The notes under the pieces were generated by a model, which saw only the letters and a list, made by a program, of their open reading frames with translations, ran no database searches and had not been told where the DNA came from. Positions 9,928 to 21,600 of a DNA stretch of 27,873 nt are shown in pieces; positions within the stretch are counted from its first letter, which is position 1; each line of letters starts with the position of its first letter. Both the position numbers and the translations under genes were made by a program. The stretch comes from Acanthaster planci. Its lineage: Eukaryota > Echinodermata > Asteroidea > Valvatida > Acanthasteridae. The stretch lies in assembly GCF_001949145.1 (NCBI RefSeq), contig NW_019091533.1, positions 419,593 through 447,465 on the forward strand, read 5' to 3'.

Positions 9928-10756
9928 CACCCAAGACAGCCCCCACCCCTGAGCAGTAGGATCGCCTATACTGACCCGAAACCCATACCTTGCACCCACC
10001 CAAGGCGTTAGGGTCTTCTCTACCCGAAGCCATAATCCCCCCGCCCCCTTTGGCATCTCTGATCCACCACAGGATCCAACACCTTCATGCTCCAGTGCAC
10101 GTGTGGCCAGTAATACAAGCCGCGAATACCGTTTCAAGCCCCACCCCATCCGGATTGCCTTTATAAACCCACCCTCCATATGAACCACAGCTTCCACATC
10201 TAACACGGAATTGGGTGTTTTATTTCGATAGCAGAAAAGTCTAGTGTGAGGCATTCATTTTTCCACTGTAGTTTCAAAGCGGGGAAGTCTACCGACGAGA
10301 CAAGACTTTCGTCACAGCTGTTTTCACTATGGGAATGTCTGCCTTAAGTTTACCCTGGTTGAAATGGACGCAACGGGGTCACTAATGTGCAGATAAGCAC
10401 AGTAAAAAAGTTATACTCAGTTGTGGGATTGGTGTATTTTATTTTCGAGTCTGTGAAATAATTTCATAAAAAAGGACATTTTTAGTATTAACCTCTAGTT
10501 CTATCTATTAAACGACAAGTCTTGAGTCTAGTACCCTCTCCAAAGGACAGCAAGAGTATTTTGACCGAAAAGTTGAGTCAACACTTACTCATTCTTTTAA
10601 TAACCACACGTCTTCTAAGAGACTGAATCCATGCTGTACCCGAAGGGCCTATTGTACTGTACATCTCATGACTTCACCACGCAAAGCTTCAAATCAACAT
10701 GTATTGGAAACAGTTTGTTTTTTGTCCCTGTTGCACTCCATAGCCTTTAAGGCGAG

Positions 10757-10869
10757 TGCACCCTGAATGTCAAACGGTTACTTATTCAATGTTCCAATAT
10801 GGAATAGCTACTTGTTCAACATTGAATGTCAAACGTCAAACGAGGAACTAACTTCACACCGCCATCGGT
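10757..10869 (-). repeat. Right inverted repeat of the composite element
   Basis: Starts TGCACCCTGAATGTCAAACG on the plus strand and ends GGAACTAACTTCACACCGCC followed by ATCGGT. It mirrors the left arm at 8754-8866. Confidence 0.75.
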
Positions 10870-11137
10870 AGGCCCAGGCCTTCTTTTCCCTCCTGAGCTC
10901 CATGGTCTTGGCCGATCGGGTTAGTTACTGTACATGTAACGTTAAATGCATGTTGTGCGTAACATGACATGGAAATGGATGATCACTGAACATGTATGTT
11001 GCTGAAATGAAATACTGAAGCGACGATGAAGTGAAACCAGTTTTTTTTACACTCGCACTGACACTTTTCTTATTGAAATTAAGCATCGGCCAAGTCCAGT
11101 TGATGGAAGTGTAGTCCCCTGTCCTGCATGTCCCGGG

Positions 11138-11208
11138 CTGGCGTGCCTGGCTCTCCTGTCCTGGCCTGGCGTGCCTGGCTCTCCTGTCCTGGCCTGGCGT
11201 GCCTGGCA
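11138..11208 (+). repeat. 28-bp tandem repeat, 2.5 copies
   Basis: The unit begins CTGGCGTGCCTGGCTCTCCT and has a 28-bp period, with copies at 11138, 11166 and a partial copy at 11194. The copies are essentially identical, which suggests recent expansion. Confidence 0.85.
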
Positions 11209-12135
11209 TAATCTTGAACCTTGTGGCACAGATTTATTGTAGGCCTTCGGCTTACTCCCTCCAGAGCTTATTAAGAATGGATCGGATGTTATTCAATGGC
11301 AAATCAACTCAGGATGGAGTGAAATAAATTTGCGCAAGGTTCAAGATTGCACTTAACATTACTAAGGCCATGTAAACAAATATAAATTGGCAATCATCCC
11401 CACCCTACTCTCCAAAATGCTTTCGTCATTTTTTTTAAATGGGGGGAGGGGGAAAAAATTACACACGAAATTATTCCCGAGCTTACCCTTCAGTCTGAGG
11501 ACTCGCGCAAGACTAGTTCATGCTCAATTGGAGGCTGTTCCATCTACCGGTATCGGCCATTTGAAAAATGGAAAATCAAGCAGCCGGATAGGTACATGTA
11601 GTGGCTACCTAGATGTGTGAATTCAAGCAGCAACCAATGAATTCTGACACGGCCTAGTTCCCTGAATGTCAGATCGTGGGAATTGTCATTCAAATTTGAA
11701 TCAGAATGCCATTTGTGGTGGAGTATATTGAGAGAGAAAGGAGCAGTGTCCCATTGAAGGAGTGACTTGGTATTTCACTATGTACAGACGTGTTTATGGC
11801 GGATATATTCGATGAATTCCTAATATAAAGTCCTAATATAAATACAAGGTCCCTATTATAACAAGGTAACAGACCAAGTCCCAAGGACCTCTCAATAACA
11901 GAATTCCACTATACTAGTGTCTTGCATAAACTTGTCGTCATTTAAACAAGTGGAAATTTTTTACCAAAAACAAACAAATCCCTCCCCCCTCCCTTTATGG
12001 ACAAAAAAAGGATTATCACCAATTTATTGTTTTACATGGCCAAATGATATGTTTATGACTATGATGCAAGCATTGCCATGGGATTGTTGGTAATTAACCT
12101 TTGTCTAACATGCCTATATGCGTATGGTAGTGGAT

Positions 12136-12163
12136 GGTAGTGGATATTCAGATATCCACTACC
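12136..12163. repeat. Perfect 12-bp hairpin with 4-base loop
   Basis: GGTAGTGGATAT, loop TCAG, ATATCCACTACC. The left arm is preceded by a partial direct copy (GGTAGTGGAT at 12126-12135). It lies about 400 bp upstream of the FANCD2 start. Confidence 0.75.
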
Positions 12164-12529
12164 TTGAAGGGGTACAGATTTGCTTTCACTTTTGATTGGG
12201 GGGGGCAGGTGTTCGGCATGATAGCCTCCAACTTTGCCTAGGGCCAGTTTACTGGACGACCTCCATATCCTCACCCCTACACCAAAAGTAGATTGTTTCT
12301 GTTTGTGAATTTGTGGTCTCAAATGTTATTTAAGGATATGAAGACTGGCCTTAGTCTGGGGTTACTGGGACAGCAACTGAACATTTGGTGTGACAATTTC
12401 TGGGGACTTAGAACTTTTACTGCGACAAACCTTCATCTAGTTCCAGGGTAAAATTGCCATTGTGAATTTGTATCCATGGAATTTGTTGTGAATATCTTCA
12501 GAGACTTGTGCACCGTATGTTTCTTTCAG

Positions 12530-12572
12530 GAGCTCTTTTTAACCGATGATAGAAAAAAAAACGAAAGGAACT
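12530..12572 (+). other. Candidate 5' UTR of FANCD2 coding exon 1
   Basis: TTTCTTTCAG ending at 12529 looks like a splice acceptor, suggesting an upstream non-coding exon. An in-frame TAA at 12540-12542 closes the frame. The next in-frame ATG (12546) has a weak context. The ATG at 12573 has A at -3 and G at +4 and is preferred. Use of 12546 would add nine residues. Confidence 0.4.
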
Positions 12573-12627
12573 ATGGGAAAAGCCAAGACTAAGCGATCCA
12601 GCGCCTCAGCCACTGAGACCACCCCAG
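12573..12627 (+). CDS. FANCD2: FANCD2 exon 1 (first coding)
   Basis: Begins MGKAKTKRSSASATETTP, lysine/arginine-rich as expected for the nuclear-localisation end of the protein. The donor is CCAG/GTGAGT, phase 1. The start choice is discussed with the 5' UTR entry. Confidence 0.8.
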
Positions 12628-15600
12628 GTGAGTTTAACGTATGTGTGCGTGTGTGGCAGGGAACCGACCACACCTGGGCAAAACTACATTAAAGTTGTTG
12701 AACGGAGAGAAGGAAAAAGTGGTGATGCCACACCAGTAGCATTTGTCATGGCAGTTTACGGTGGCAATTGTTACTTTTAGGACCCGGCTGCCCTCGTGAC
12801 TGCATCTTTAACTGCCAAAGGTGAACAGAATTTCACATTTGATTTTCAAAAATAAAAACCTTGTTGTGCAACTGGAAACGGCTAATTTTCATTTTGAAAT
12901 CTGTAGCCTGGAGACCTTCAAATCGTTTCCAAATCTGAAGTGGTCATTTCATTTATTGAAAATGCTCTTGAAGTTTTTTTTTTAATTTCTAAAAATGATT
13001 TGCCGTAGGAGGGAAAAGGAGCAAAAAGTCAGCTCAGAGAAGTGTCACCGTGGAGCGGCCTGAGCCCACAGTCTTGAATGATGACTCCACATTTGGCCGA
13101 TTGGTAAAGGAAGCTGGGTATGTGTTGATAGCAGGTGACCACCCAAATCAGCTGAGTAAGTGGCCACGAAGTTACTATTCTATATTAGCACGCTATGGTA
13201 CTACTGCTGTTCTATGTGTGAATTTGTACTTTCTTCAAATCCGCTAAAGTCTGACACCGGACTGTTTAGTAAGTAGCCATGAAGTTACTATTCTATATTA
13301 CCACTCTATAGTTCTACTGCTGTTCTATGTGTGAATTTGTACTTTTTCAAATCCTTTAAAAATCCTACACAGACAGTTTTTAGTGGATCAATCAATTATG
13401 ATTTCATCCACCAAAGTCAGATTGAAGGACTTGTGAAGACAGGGTCAGAAGTGCCTCATGTAGGTCTGCATTTACGTTTACTCTCATCATTCAACCATTG
13501 CACATCATTTGATGCTGTTGGTTTACATTTATTTCAACAGACGTCGACCAGGCTATGTTTCAGCTCAAGCTCACCAAGGCTTTGAAGCGATCCAGTGATC
13601 CAGAGCAGGTATTGGGTAATCTTACCAACCCACGTAACCCTAACGTAAATGTGCCTCCGGAATTGTTGTAGGCAAAGACTCCTGAGCTGGGCACTTGTAT
13701 TTGGGTACAAGACAAGCCTTCAGAGCTTTGATGAGCGGTCAAGAGTACACTTAGCCAGCACTCGGTGCCGGATGGCCATGATAAATACAACCACACGTCA
13801 CACGGCCATAATAATGGTGACCATTATGCCATATGTGGTAAAGAATTCACTGCTGTTTGACCGGAAAGTAAGCCCCGGTCTTATTCACAGTGTACAACGT
13901 ACAGTTGCTAGCTAGCACTTGCCTACAGCAGTGGTGGCACATGGCACTTGTGTAATGACCTGATCTGATCTTTTGAAAACTGTGTGGTCTCGAGATACTT
14001 TGATGTCATTTGGAAGGGACCCCCTATAGGTTCAGACACGGACAGCTTTATGGAACTGAGGGACTTTCTGTCGGCAGAACCACCAGTTTTAACCTTGTTG
14101 TTTCATGTGTCACATTGCTTTTGTGCTGTTTTTCTTTGTGGTTGTGGTTTCCTGAGATGAATGGCCTGTATAACCGTGTAAGAAAACCCCATCTTTTCTG
14201 CTTCTAATCCCGTCAGATTGTAGAGGAATTCACAGCCGGAATTCAGAATCACATTGAAGATGCTGTCAGGTAAGTAGGCAAACTGATAGCTTGAGTTATT
14301 AATTAGGTTGAACAAAGCAAATGAAATGGAACGGGACATGAACCTTGGACCGCTGGAGCACTATACAGGTGCTCTACCAACTGAAGTTGGCAGTCACCTA
14401 CATGTAGTGCGTATGTGTTCTTGTTCAAGATCGAAGCCACGTGCCTGTACTTGACTCACATGTACCATACTGGTATGTCTCGGAGTAAGCCTGAAGTCAC
14501 AATACAAGAGGCATTCCCAGTACTGCTGACCCTAAGAAACGGCCATCGAGAATCTATCCATTTTTTGCAGTTAAAAATCCTTTGAGATTTCTGATTTTGC
14601 TTGCATTGTTCACAGGTTCAAGTACAGCTTACTGCCCACGGCCACGTCAACTGAATGTGAGAGGTACTGTATAGACAACATCTGAGGAGACTCCATTTCT
14701 GGGGGCCATTACACTCACGCACGAGTTTGAACTGAATTGCGTGCTCTTATTCTGACAGGTCACAACATCCCATTGGTCTGAAATAAATGTAATGCATGCA
14801 TACCACCTGCGTGCGAACGGGATGGCCCCGCAGTAATGATTTCTATTTCTGGTCGCCAGGTCCGTCTGTATCTTACTCCGCGGAGATGCCATTCCTGCAA
14901 TGGTGCCGCACTTAAACTAACGCGTTTTATTTGCACTCCTAAACTTGAGGCGCAGAGGTTTTTTTTGTCAAGTCGCTGCACCCTGTTTTCCCACAAAAAG
15001 TCCTAAACGCCTTTGCTGTGTAATCTTTACAGCGCCAGAGGTGGAAGCCAGGACAGTCTGATGCGCCTTCTCATGGGAATTGATGAACTGCAGGTATGGA
15101 GAGACATAGGGAGAAACTTTCCAATTGTCTTGTGGTCATTCCTTATCTATAGTCCCATGCACTACTAAAGTATCATGTAGCTAGAGCAAAACGTGGACTT
15201 GAAAACTGGGCCTTCAGTATGCAAGCATGCCCTCCATCTAGTGCCAAACCTTATCTTGTACCCATTTAGATTACATCAAGTCACGGTGTTATGTGAGCCC
15301 CGAGCAACAGTTTTACCAGGTNNNNNNNNNNNNNNNNNNNNNNNNNNNNNNNNNNNNNNNNNNNNNNNNNNNNNNNNNNNNNNNNNNNNNNNNNNNNNNN
15401 NNNNNNNNNNNNNNNNNNNNNNNNNNNNNNNNNNNNNNNNNNNNNNNNNNNNNNNNNNNNNNNNNNNNNNNNNNNNNNNNNNNNNNNNNNNNNNNNNNNN
15501 NNNNNNNNNNNNNNNNNNNNNNNNNNNNNNNNNNNNNNNNNNNNNNNNNNNNNNNNNNNNNNNNNNNNNNNNNNNNNNNNNNNNNNNNNNNNNNNNNNNN

Positions 15601-18600
15601 NNNNNNNNNNNNNNNNNNNNNNNNNNNNNNNNNNNNNNNNNNNNNNNNNNNNNNNNNNNNNNNNNNNNNNNNNNNNNNNNNNNNNNNNNNNNNNNNNNNN
15701 NNNNNNNNNNNNNNNNNNNNNNNNNNNNNNNNNNNNNNNNNNNNNNNNNNNNNNNNNNNNNNNNNNNNNNNNNNNNNNNNNNNNNNNNNNNNNNNNNNNN
15801 NNNNNNNNNNNNNNNNNNNNNNNNNNNNNNNNNNNNNNNNNNNNNNNNNNNNNNNNNNNNAAAACATGCCTGTCGCCTTCATGCACAGATTCCACATACC
15901 AGAGACAGTCGCCTTAAAAATTGTCCAACGTGTCGTTTTCTTTTTCCAGTCAGCTGTGATCACTGTCCTCTTGGAGAAATTACCTGAGTTTATGGAAGAT
16001 CAAGAGTAAGTCTGTTTCCAAGTTCCATTATCCAACATGAATTATTCAGTCGTTATCCACTTTTTCAAAATCAAGAATTTGCTGCCTATGCTGGAAGCTA
16101 TCATTTTTCAAATTTATCTTAATTGATTACAAGGTTTTCAGTGATGTTTATTAGGAGACATGACATGCATTAATCGGTATCGTCATCGCGTATTTATGAT
16201 TTTAAGGCTTTAAAAGGTATTTATAATATCTTTTTTTTCAAAAGAAGGTAATATTTTTCTTATTCATTTCTAGCCAAGTCACGGTTTGCGGTGTCTGTTT
16301 GATAATAAGTTAGGGTCAGTATGAGATACAGTGTTCGTTGCAAAAATCGGTTTCATTTTTGTTGTGTTGCAATATCCACAGAAGCATGTTTGACCATAGC
16401 CATGCCGCCAATCTGCCTAAACTTATCTTGAACCAGTTCCAATGGCTTGACAGGGTGCTCAATAGCAAGGTAAAACAACAGCCATAAAGATTGCTCTGTC
16501 TCCTCTGTAACAAGGAGACTTCAAAATAAATTGAAAACAGTGTTTGCTGCCAAATTCAAAAAGAACTGCCCGCATGTGAGACCTTTCTTTGGATAGATCT
16601 TTTATTTAGTTTCTAAAAGCCACTTGTGAAATAGGTACATGCAGTGGTCATTAGTCATTGTGTACAAACTATCATTAGACTTCAGGTGCTCATAATTGTG
16701 AAATAGCCAAGCTCAGTTTAAAGAGCACCTTTAAGTAAAACATTTTTATCTGTTCAAATGGAAGCATCCAAATCGAACACAGTGTGATTTGTCTTTGGAG
16801 CTCAACTATAACAAGCCAAGGACTTTTTTCGGTTCATGCCAAGATTCTGAATGTGGATTGCGCCATTCGGAGAAAACGGGGAAAACACGGGGAACCCTCG
16901 CCCTGTGTTTGTAGTGGATAAACTCCAGTGCATGCCAAACAGTGGGTTCCCCTCGTTTTCTCTGTTTTCTTCGAATGACACAATCTACTTTCAGAATTCG
17001 CATCTTGTCATGAACAGAAAAAAGCCCTGTTTAGCTTGTTGTAGTTGAGCTCTGAAGACAAATGACACTGCATTCGATTTGGATGCTTCCATATTTATTT
17101 GAACTCAAGAGATTAAATCGGAGAAAACATGTTTTTATGAGAGGTGCTCTTTAATGAGCTCTGCTTTATAAACCCCAATCGGACTAGAATGGACTTGTGA
17201 TTGGTCACACTTTGCTCCTTAGGAGATGACTGACAAGATGCTGGAGATGGTCGATGTGTCCTCTCTGTCCATTCAGAAAGAAATCATCTCCTGCATTCCC
17301 GAGGTTGTTAGCGATGCTGAGCACAGTGCCGTGGCTACAAAGCTGCAGTAAGCTCACAATCCAGGTTCTGAAACTCTGGTTTTATTCTTTCGAAAAGTGC
17401 ATAATTTTCCCAAATGCAAAGCGATGGACATCAAGCAATGTGCTCAGTAAAACTCATACTCAAGTTACTCAAGTCAGACCCTGCAGCATCAATGCAGAGT
17501 GTCTTGTCTCATTACTTCTTCTGTCAGTTGACATCTCTAGTCTCATCCTCACATTTGTTGACGTCATATTTTTCCAAGATGAATCAAGTGGTGAAGTTGT
17601 TGTTAGAGGTTGACTTCGCCTTGGCTGGCAGCTGTAACATGAACAACAAAGACGATTTTCGGCCTTAATTCAAACTTTTTTTCCAAAGCATTTCAAACAA
17701 TTATATTGTGACCTCGTCAAGTGAGCTTTTTACGTCATTTCTTGGTTGCTGGGTTTGATACACCATGCAGTGACATATCACACTTGGACCTTGTACACGG
17801 AGATACATCAATTCATGACATGGCAACCATACGCAATATATTACCTGTTGGTGTGGGTGGTGAACTGTGTTGGATATCTAAAACTTGGGTGTGCGAAATT
17901 AGCCTAAATTCAAAGTTTCTTTCACACAAGATATAAAGGGGTCCGTGAGGGGTCGTCAAGATATTTTTTTTGCATTTCATATCATGAATCTGATACAAAA
18001 TGAATGACATGGTTGCAACCTATATTGACTTTTTCTCATAGAGACATGTCCTTAGGATTCTTTGCGCAACAAAGGAATCCACAAAGGAATCCACTTCTCC
18101 AATTTCGCTTTTATTTCAGAGAGTTGTTATTCAGCAACAGTGACCTCACCATTCCAGTCCTGGATGCACTCAGCAACCTGAATCTGACCCCTGACCTAAT
18201 GACAGAGGTAATGACCTGCATTGGTTTTATCAAAGGCAGACTTGAGAAAAAAGTTTTTGCTTTTAAGCAATATCCGCTTCATCGTAGAATTATCACAGAA
18301 GTTAACGGTCACTTTGCAGTCATTCTCATTTGGGCAGTTAGAAAAGTTTGAAGCAGATATGGCGTGGGCCGTGTTTGAGTTTGATCCCGATGGAAGGGCT
18401 ACTCGGGAAAAACTGTGAGAATTCCACAACTGAAATGGGCGAATGATATTGCCTAGTAAATTTGGACAAGGGCTCACCGCTTTTATGCATTGCAACCCGC
18501 CCCCAACAGATTCAACTTAAAAATGCCAGTTGGCAGTAGTTATAGTGTCATGTGTTAAAGAGGGCACTCTTGGTTTGATGATTATTTTTCATTTTATTTG

Positions 18601-21600
18601 CTTCTTTCAATCCAGCAATGTTCTCAGTAAGATAAGCAATGAAAATTGAGTTTAAACCACTTGTTAGATAGGATCAGAGTTTCTTGTCGAATTTTTGAAG
18701 AGATCAGTCAAGTGGTATTGTGTTTTCCTCCGTGAACTCAGTATATATAGTCGTTATAAACTGTTTTTTTTGGTAATTAAAATGGTACATCCCAGATTCC
18801 TAATAATGAAGTGACTTCTAACGCTGTGTCATTTTGACAGGTGCGTAACGCTGCCCTTCAGACCCTGCTCTCAGCCGATCTGGAAGACTTGCCAGTGATC
18901 GTCAAGTTCATTCTCCAATCAGTAACCAGTTCCGACGCAGTTGACGTACGTAAACATGCTTTTGATAGACACCCTTTGTTAGGCAAAACAGTTCCTGCAA
19001 AGGGGGGGTCATCATGGAGATGCTGAAAAGAGTGGAATGTTCCGGAGTGGAATTGTATACGTCTTTCCAAAAGTCATCAATACAGTGAGATTATATAACT
19101 TAACTGCAGTCCTTAATATTTCTTGGACTGTTTGTGAACAGCCTTCCTGGACATTTGTTGAACGTGCGCTTGGGGCAGATGTAACCGAGACAGTTTTCCA
19201 GATTTGCTGTATGTATTTTTTAAGACCGGAATTGGACGTGAGAGTTTTCTCTCACCTGTTTTGAGGCCAGGGCTGTTAATCAGTTTGAAGACACAAGAAC
19301 GAGGGGTGAATGAACCCAAGACCTGAGTTTTCTATTTTCTACAATCATGCTCTTCGCCGGTAAGGACTGAAAAGATTGAAGAAGGAAGGGAACCCAAGTG
19401 CTCTTAATTTATTAGTTTTAGTTAGTGTTCCATTCTTGTATTGTAACTATTATGGATCTGACTTGATCTCAGGTCATCAGCCAACTGAGGAGCAATTTAG
19501 ACTTCCCGACAGATCCGCCCCCTGCCGCAACATCCACGCCCTCACGCCGCAGTTTATTGGGCAAGAGGGGGTAGGTTGCTCTGTCATTCAGGCAAACTAT
19601 GAGTGAAAAAAAAATTAATACTAACTCTTAATTAGCCGCCAGTTGACAGTTTTTAATGGTTTCAACTTGGCATGCAGAATGATGAGATTTACCCCCAGCT
19701 TCAGGTAAAATTCTACAAATTCCATGTTGACTTACACTGCAGAAATCATTGGTTGGCGGTTTCGGTCCATAGTCAGTTAGTTTGATTACAAGCCAAAGGT
19801 TGTTGGCAGTATGGAGAGGAGATGGGAACTAAAAGTGTGGCTGCAGCACTGAAGAGCCAGGCAGAGCCAAGGCCTTTGGGCCTGCAATCTTCTTTTTTGT
19901 AAGGCCTCAAACTACCCACTTGAGAGGTATTTCATTCAATAAAACCAGGCCCCTGGATAGTCCAGCCTAAAGATCATATAGTGCTGCGTAGCGGCGCAAG
20001 ATGGCGAACTTCACCGTGAATACACGTAAAACGTTGTAATCGCATAGGCGCCATTTGAGCAAGCGATACGCCTACGTAATGCACATTAATACACTGGCGC
20101 AGGTGCCGCAGCAGGCATGCGCACCTGGTGAGCCTGCGCTTAAGCATTACCGTAAACCGCGCAGGCATATCGCTTGCTCAAATGGCGCCCATGGTAAGTA
20201 CATCTTTTGGGCAGAGTTATCCATCTTGCGCCTTCGGCGTTATATGATCTTTGGTCCAGCCAGATTTTAAGTCAGGTGAGTCGGTTGCTATCTCTCAGTG
20301 CCATTAGGTGTGGAAGCAACTTGCAATAAAGCTGACTGGAACTGTCAGTCAAGCCAGAACATAGACTGGTTGTGGAGAGCCTATTAGAAATGGGAGTAAA
20401 AAGCTCCCAACCCCTTGCATTAGCTGAGCATGGCCTGGCTTTTCAGTGACAGAGCCTGGCTGCTGGGCCTGGTTTCCGGTCATGTACAGTCTTGCACTAA
20501 TGCAGTGTCTTGCCTGTGGTTTATTCTGGGATAATTAGGTCAGGCAGTAAGCACCATGATAACGCACTACTGATTCTGGAGGCCATCAAAACCAACATGC
20601 GCTTCCACAAAGTGGTGACCGACGGTTGGGTTAAGGTCAGTACATCCTTCAGAGAGAGTGAAAAAGAAATCTGCTTGTCGTTAGCTGATAGGTAACCCCC
20701 TGGGGCATGTGAAAAGTTGACGTTGGAGATTTCATGTAGGTTAGTGAACCAGTGAGTACTGCCAGAGAGAAGTGAGCTTTAAACAACAGTTTGTTTCTTT
20801 CTGATGCATTTGTGGAATAAAGGAACCTGTGTATTTCTTGCAGATAAGAGATGGGCATCTCTGTATTCATGCAGTCGGGATTGAAAGCTTACATGCTCTT
20901 GGACTGACAGTGCCAAATTACCATTTCTAAGACTGTGCCGATTCTTGGCGAACATTGTTTTCCTTTACCTGATTAGCCAACACGTCTACTTTACTTGCAT
21001 GAGCCTGAAAATAAAGTTTGAAAGTACAGCAGATAGACTGATTGATCCCCTCTAGAAGAGAAATGGTTACTGTGAATAAAGTTGTATAAATTGGAATGAA
21101 ACACTTTCAAAGGTACATGAACTTTCGATCACAACTCATTTAGGAGTTAAACATGCACACAATTTCGCACCTGTTATGTAAACTGTTGCAATTCGTGGAC
21201 ACTTGTTTGCTCTCATATCACTTTCATCCATGATTTTTTTCCAACATTGCAGGCAATCGAGAACGTAAATGCTGCCAGTGAACACAAGGTGATGTATATG
21301 CATTATAGCATATCTTTGAATGTGGAGAGAAGGCTGAAAAACACTAATTTGGTTTTGTTATTTGATTTTGAATTAATTTTAATAAAAACAGAAAATCTTC
21401 AATTCGTCAGCTGATGAATTAATGTGTTTTTCAGTGACTTGCATCAAAAGGAAGAAGATCTGTGGTAAAGAATGAATTTGGCTGGGAAAACAAGAAATAT
21501 CCTTGGATATCACTGTTTATCAAACTATTTAAATATACAATAATCATGTCGCTAGTTGATCGTGACGTCTGTGTCCAGTCTTTTTCTTGTCTGAGATGGT

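Larger units (their letters stand above)
8745..10872. mobile_element. Composite element bounded by about 110-bp inverted repeats
   Basis: The left arm (about 8754-8866) and right arm (about 10757-10869) are imperfect inverted copies. Shared blocks include GTGAAGTTAGTTCCTCGTTT, ACATTCAAGGTTGAACAAGT (right copy ACATTCAATGTTGAACAAGT) and TTTGACATTCAGGGTGCA. A 9-bp direct repeat, ATCGGTAGG, occurs at 8745-8753 and 10864-10872. Long terminal inverted repeats with about 9-bp target duplications are typical of Mutator-like elements. However, ATCGGT is also the inverse of the ACCGAT at the left end, so the exact border and target duplication are ambiguous. The interior carries a decayed Penelope-type endonuclease. 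No transposase was recognised. Confidence 0.6.
10873..12529. other. Intergenic region upstream of FANCD2
   Basis: No gene was recognised. It contains a 28-bp tandem repeat (11138-11208), a perfect 12-bp hairpin (12136-12163) and AT-rich DNA. FANCD2 promoter and upstream non-coding exon(s) should lie in its last part, but no clear TATA box was found. Confidence 0.45.

Noticed and set aside
9859-10254. 131-codon minus-strand open frame
   Set aside because: It overlaps the Penelope remnant on the opposite strand and GC-skewed repeat DNA, with no recognisable domain.
11138-11208. Tandem repeat considered as a CRISPR-like or coding repeat
   Set aside because: Units abut without spacers, and a period of 28 is not a multiple of three. 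It is an ordinary small tandem repeat.
12546-12572. Alternative FANCD2 start nine codons upstream
   Set aside because: In frame but in a weak initiation context (C at -3). Kept as a possibility, but 12573 (A at -3, G at +4) is preferred.
13786-13840. Palindrome ATAATGGTGACCATTAT in intron 3 considered as a regulatory site
   Set aside because: A 17-base odd palindrome with no flanking element structure. It can arise by chance in about 15 kb of intron and nothing links it to a known factor.
15193-16009. Long open frames of 200-264 codons across the N gap
   Set aside because: They are open only because N is not read as a stop. The real coding content here is exon 7 (15950-16005).
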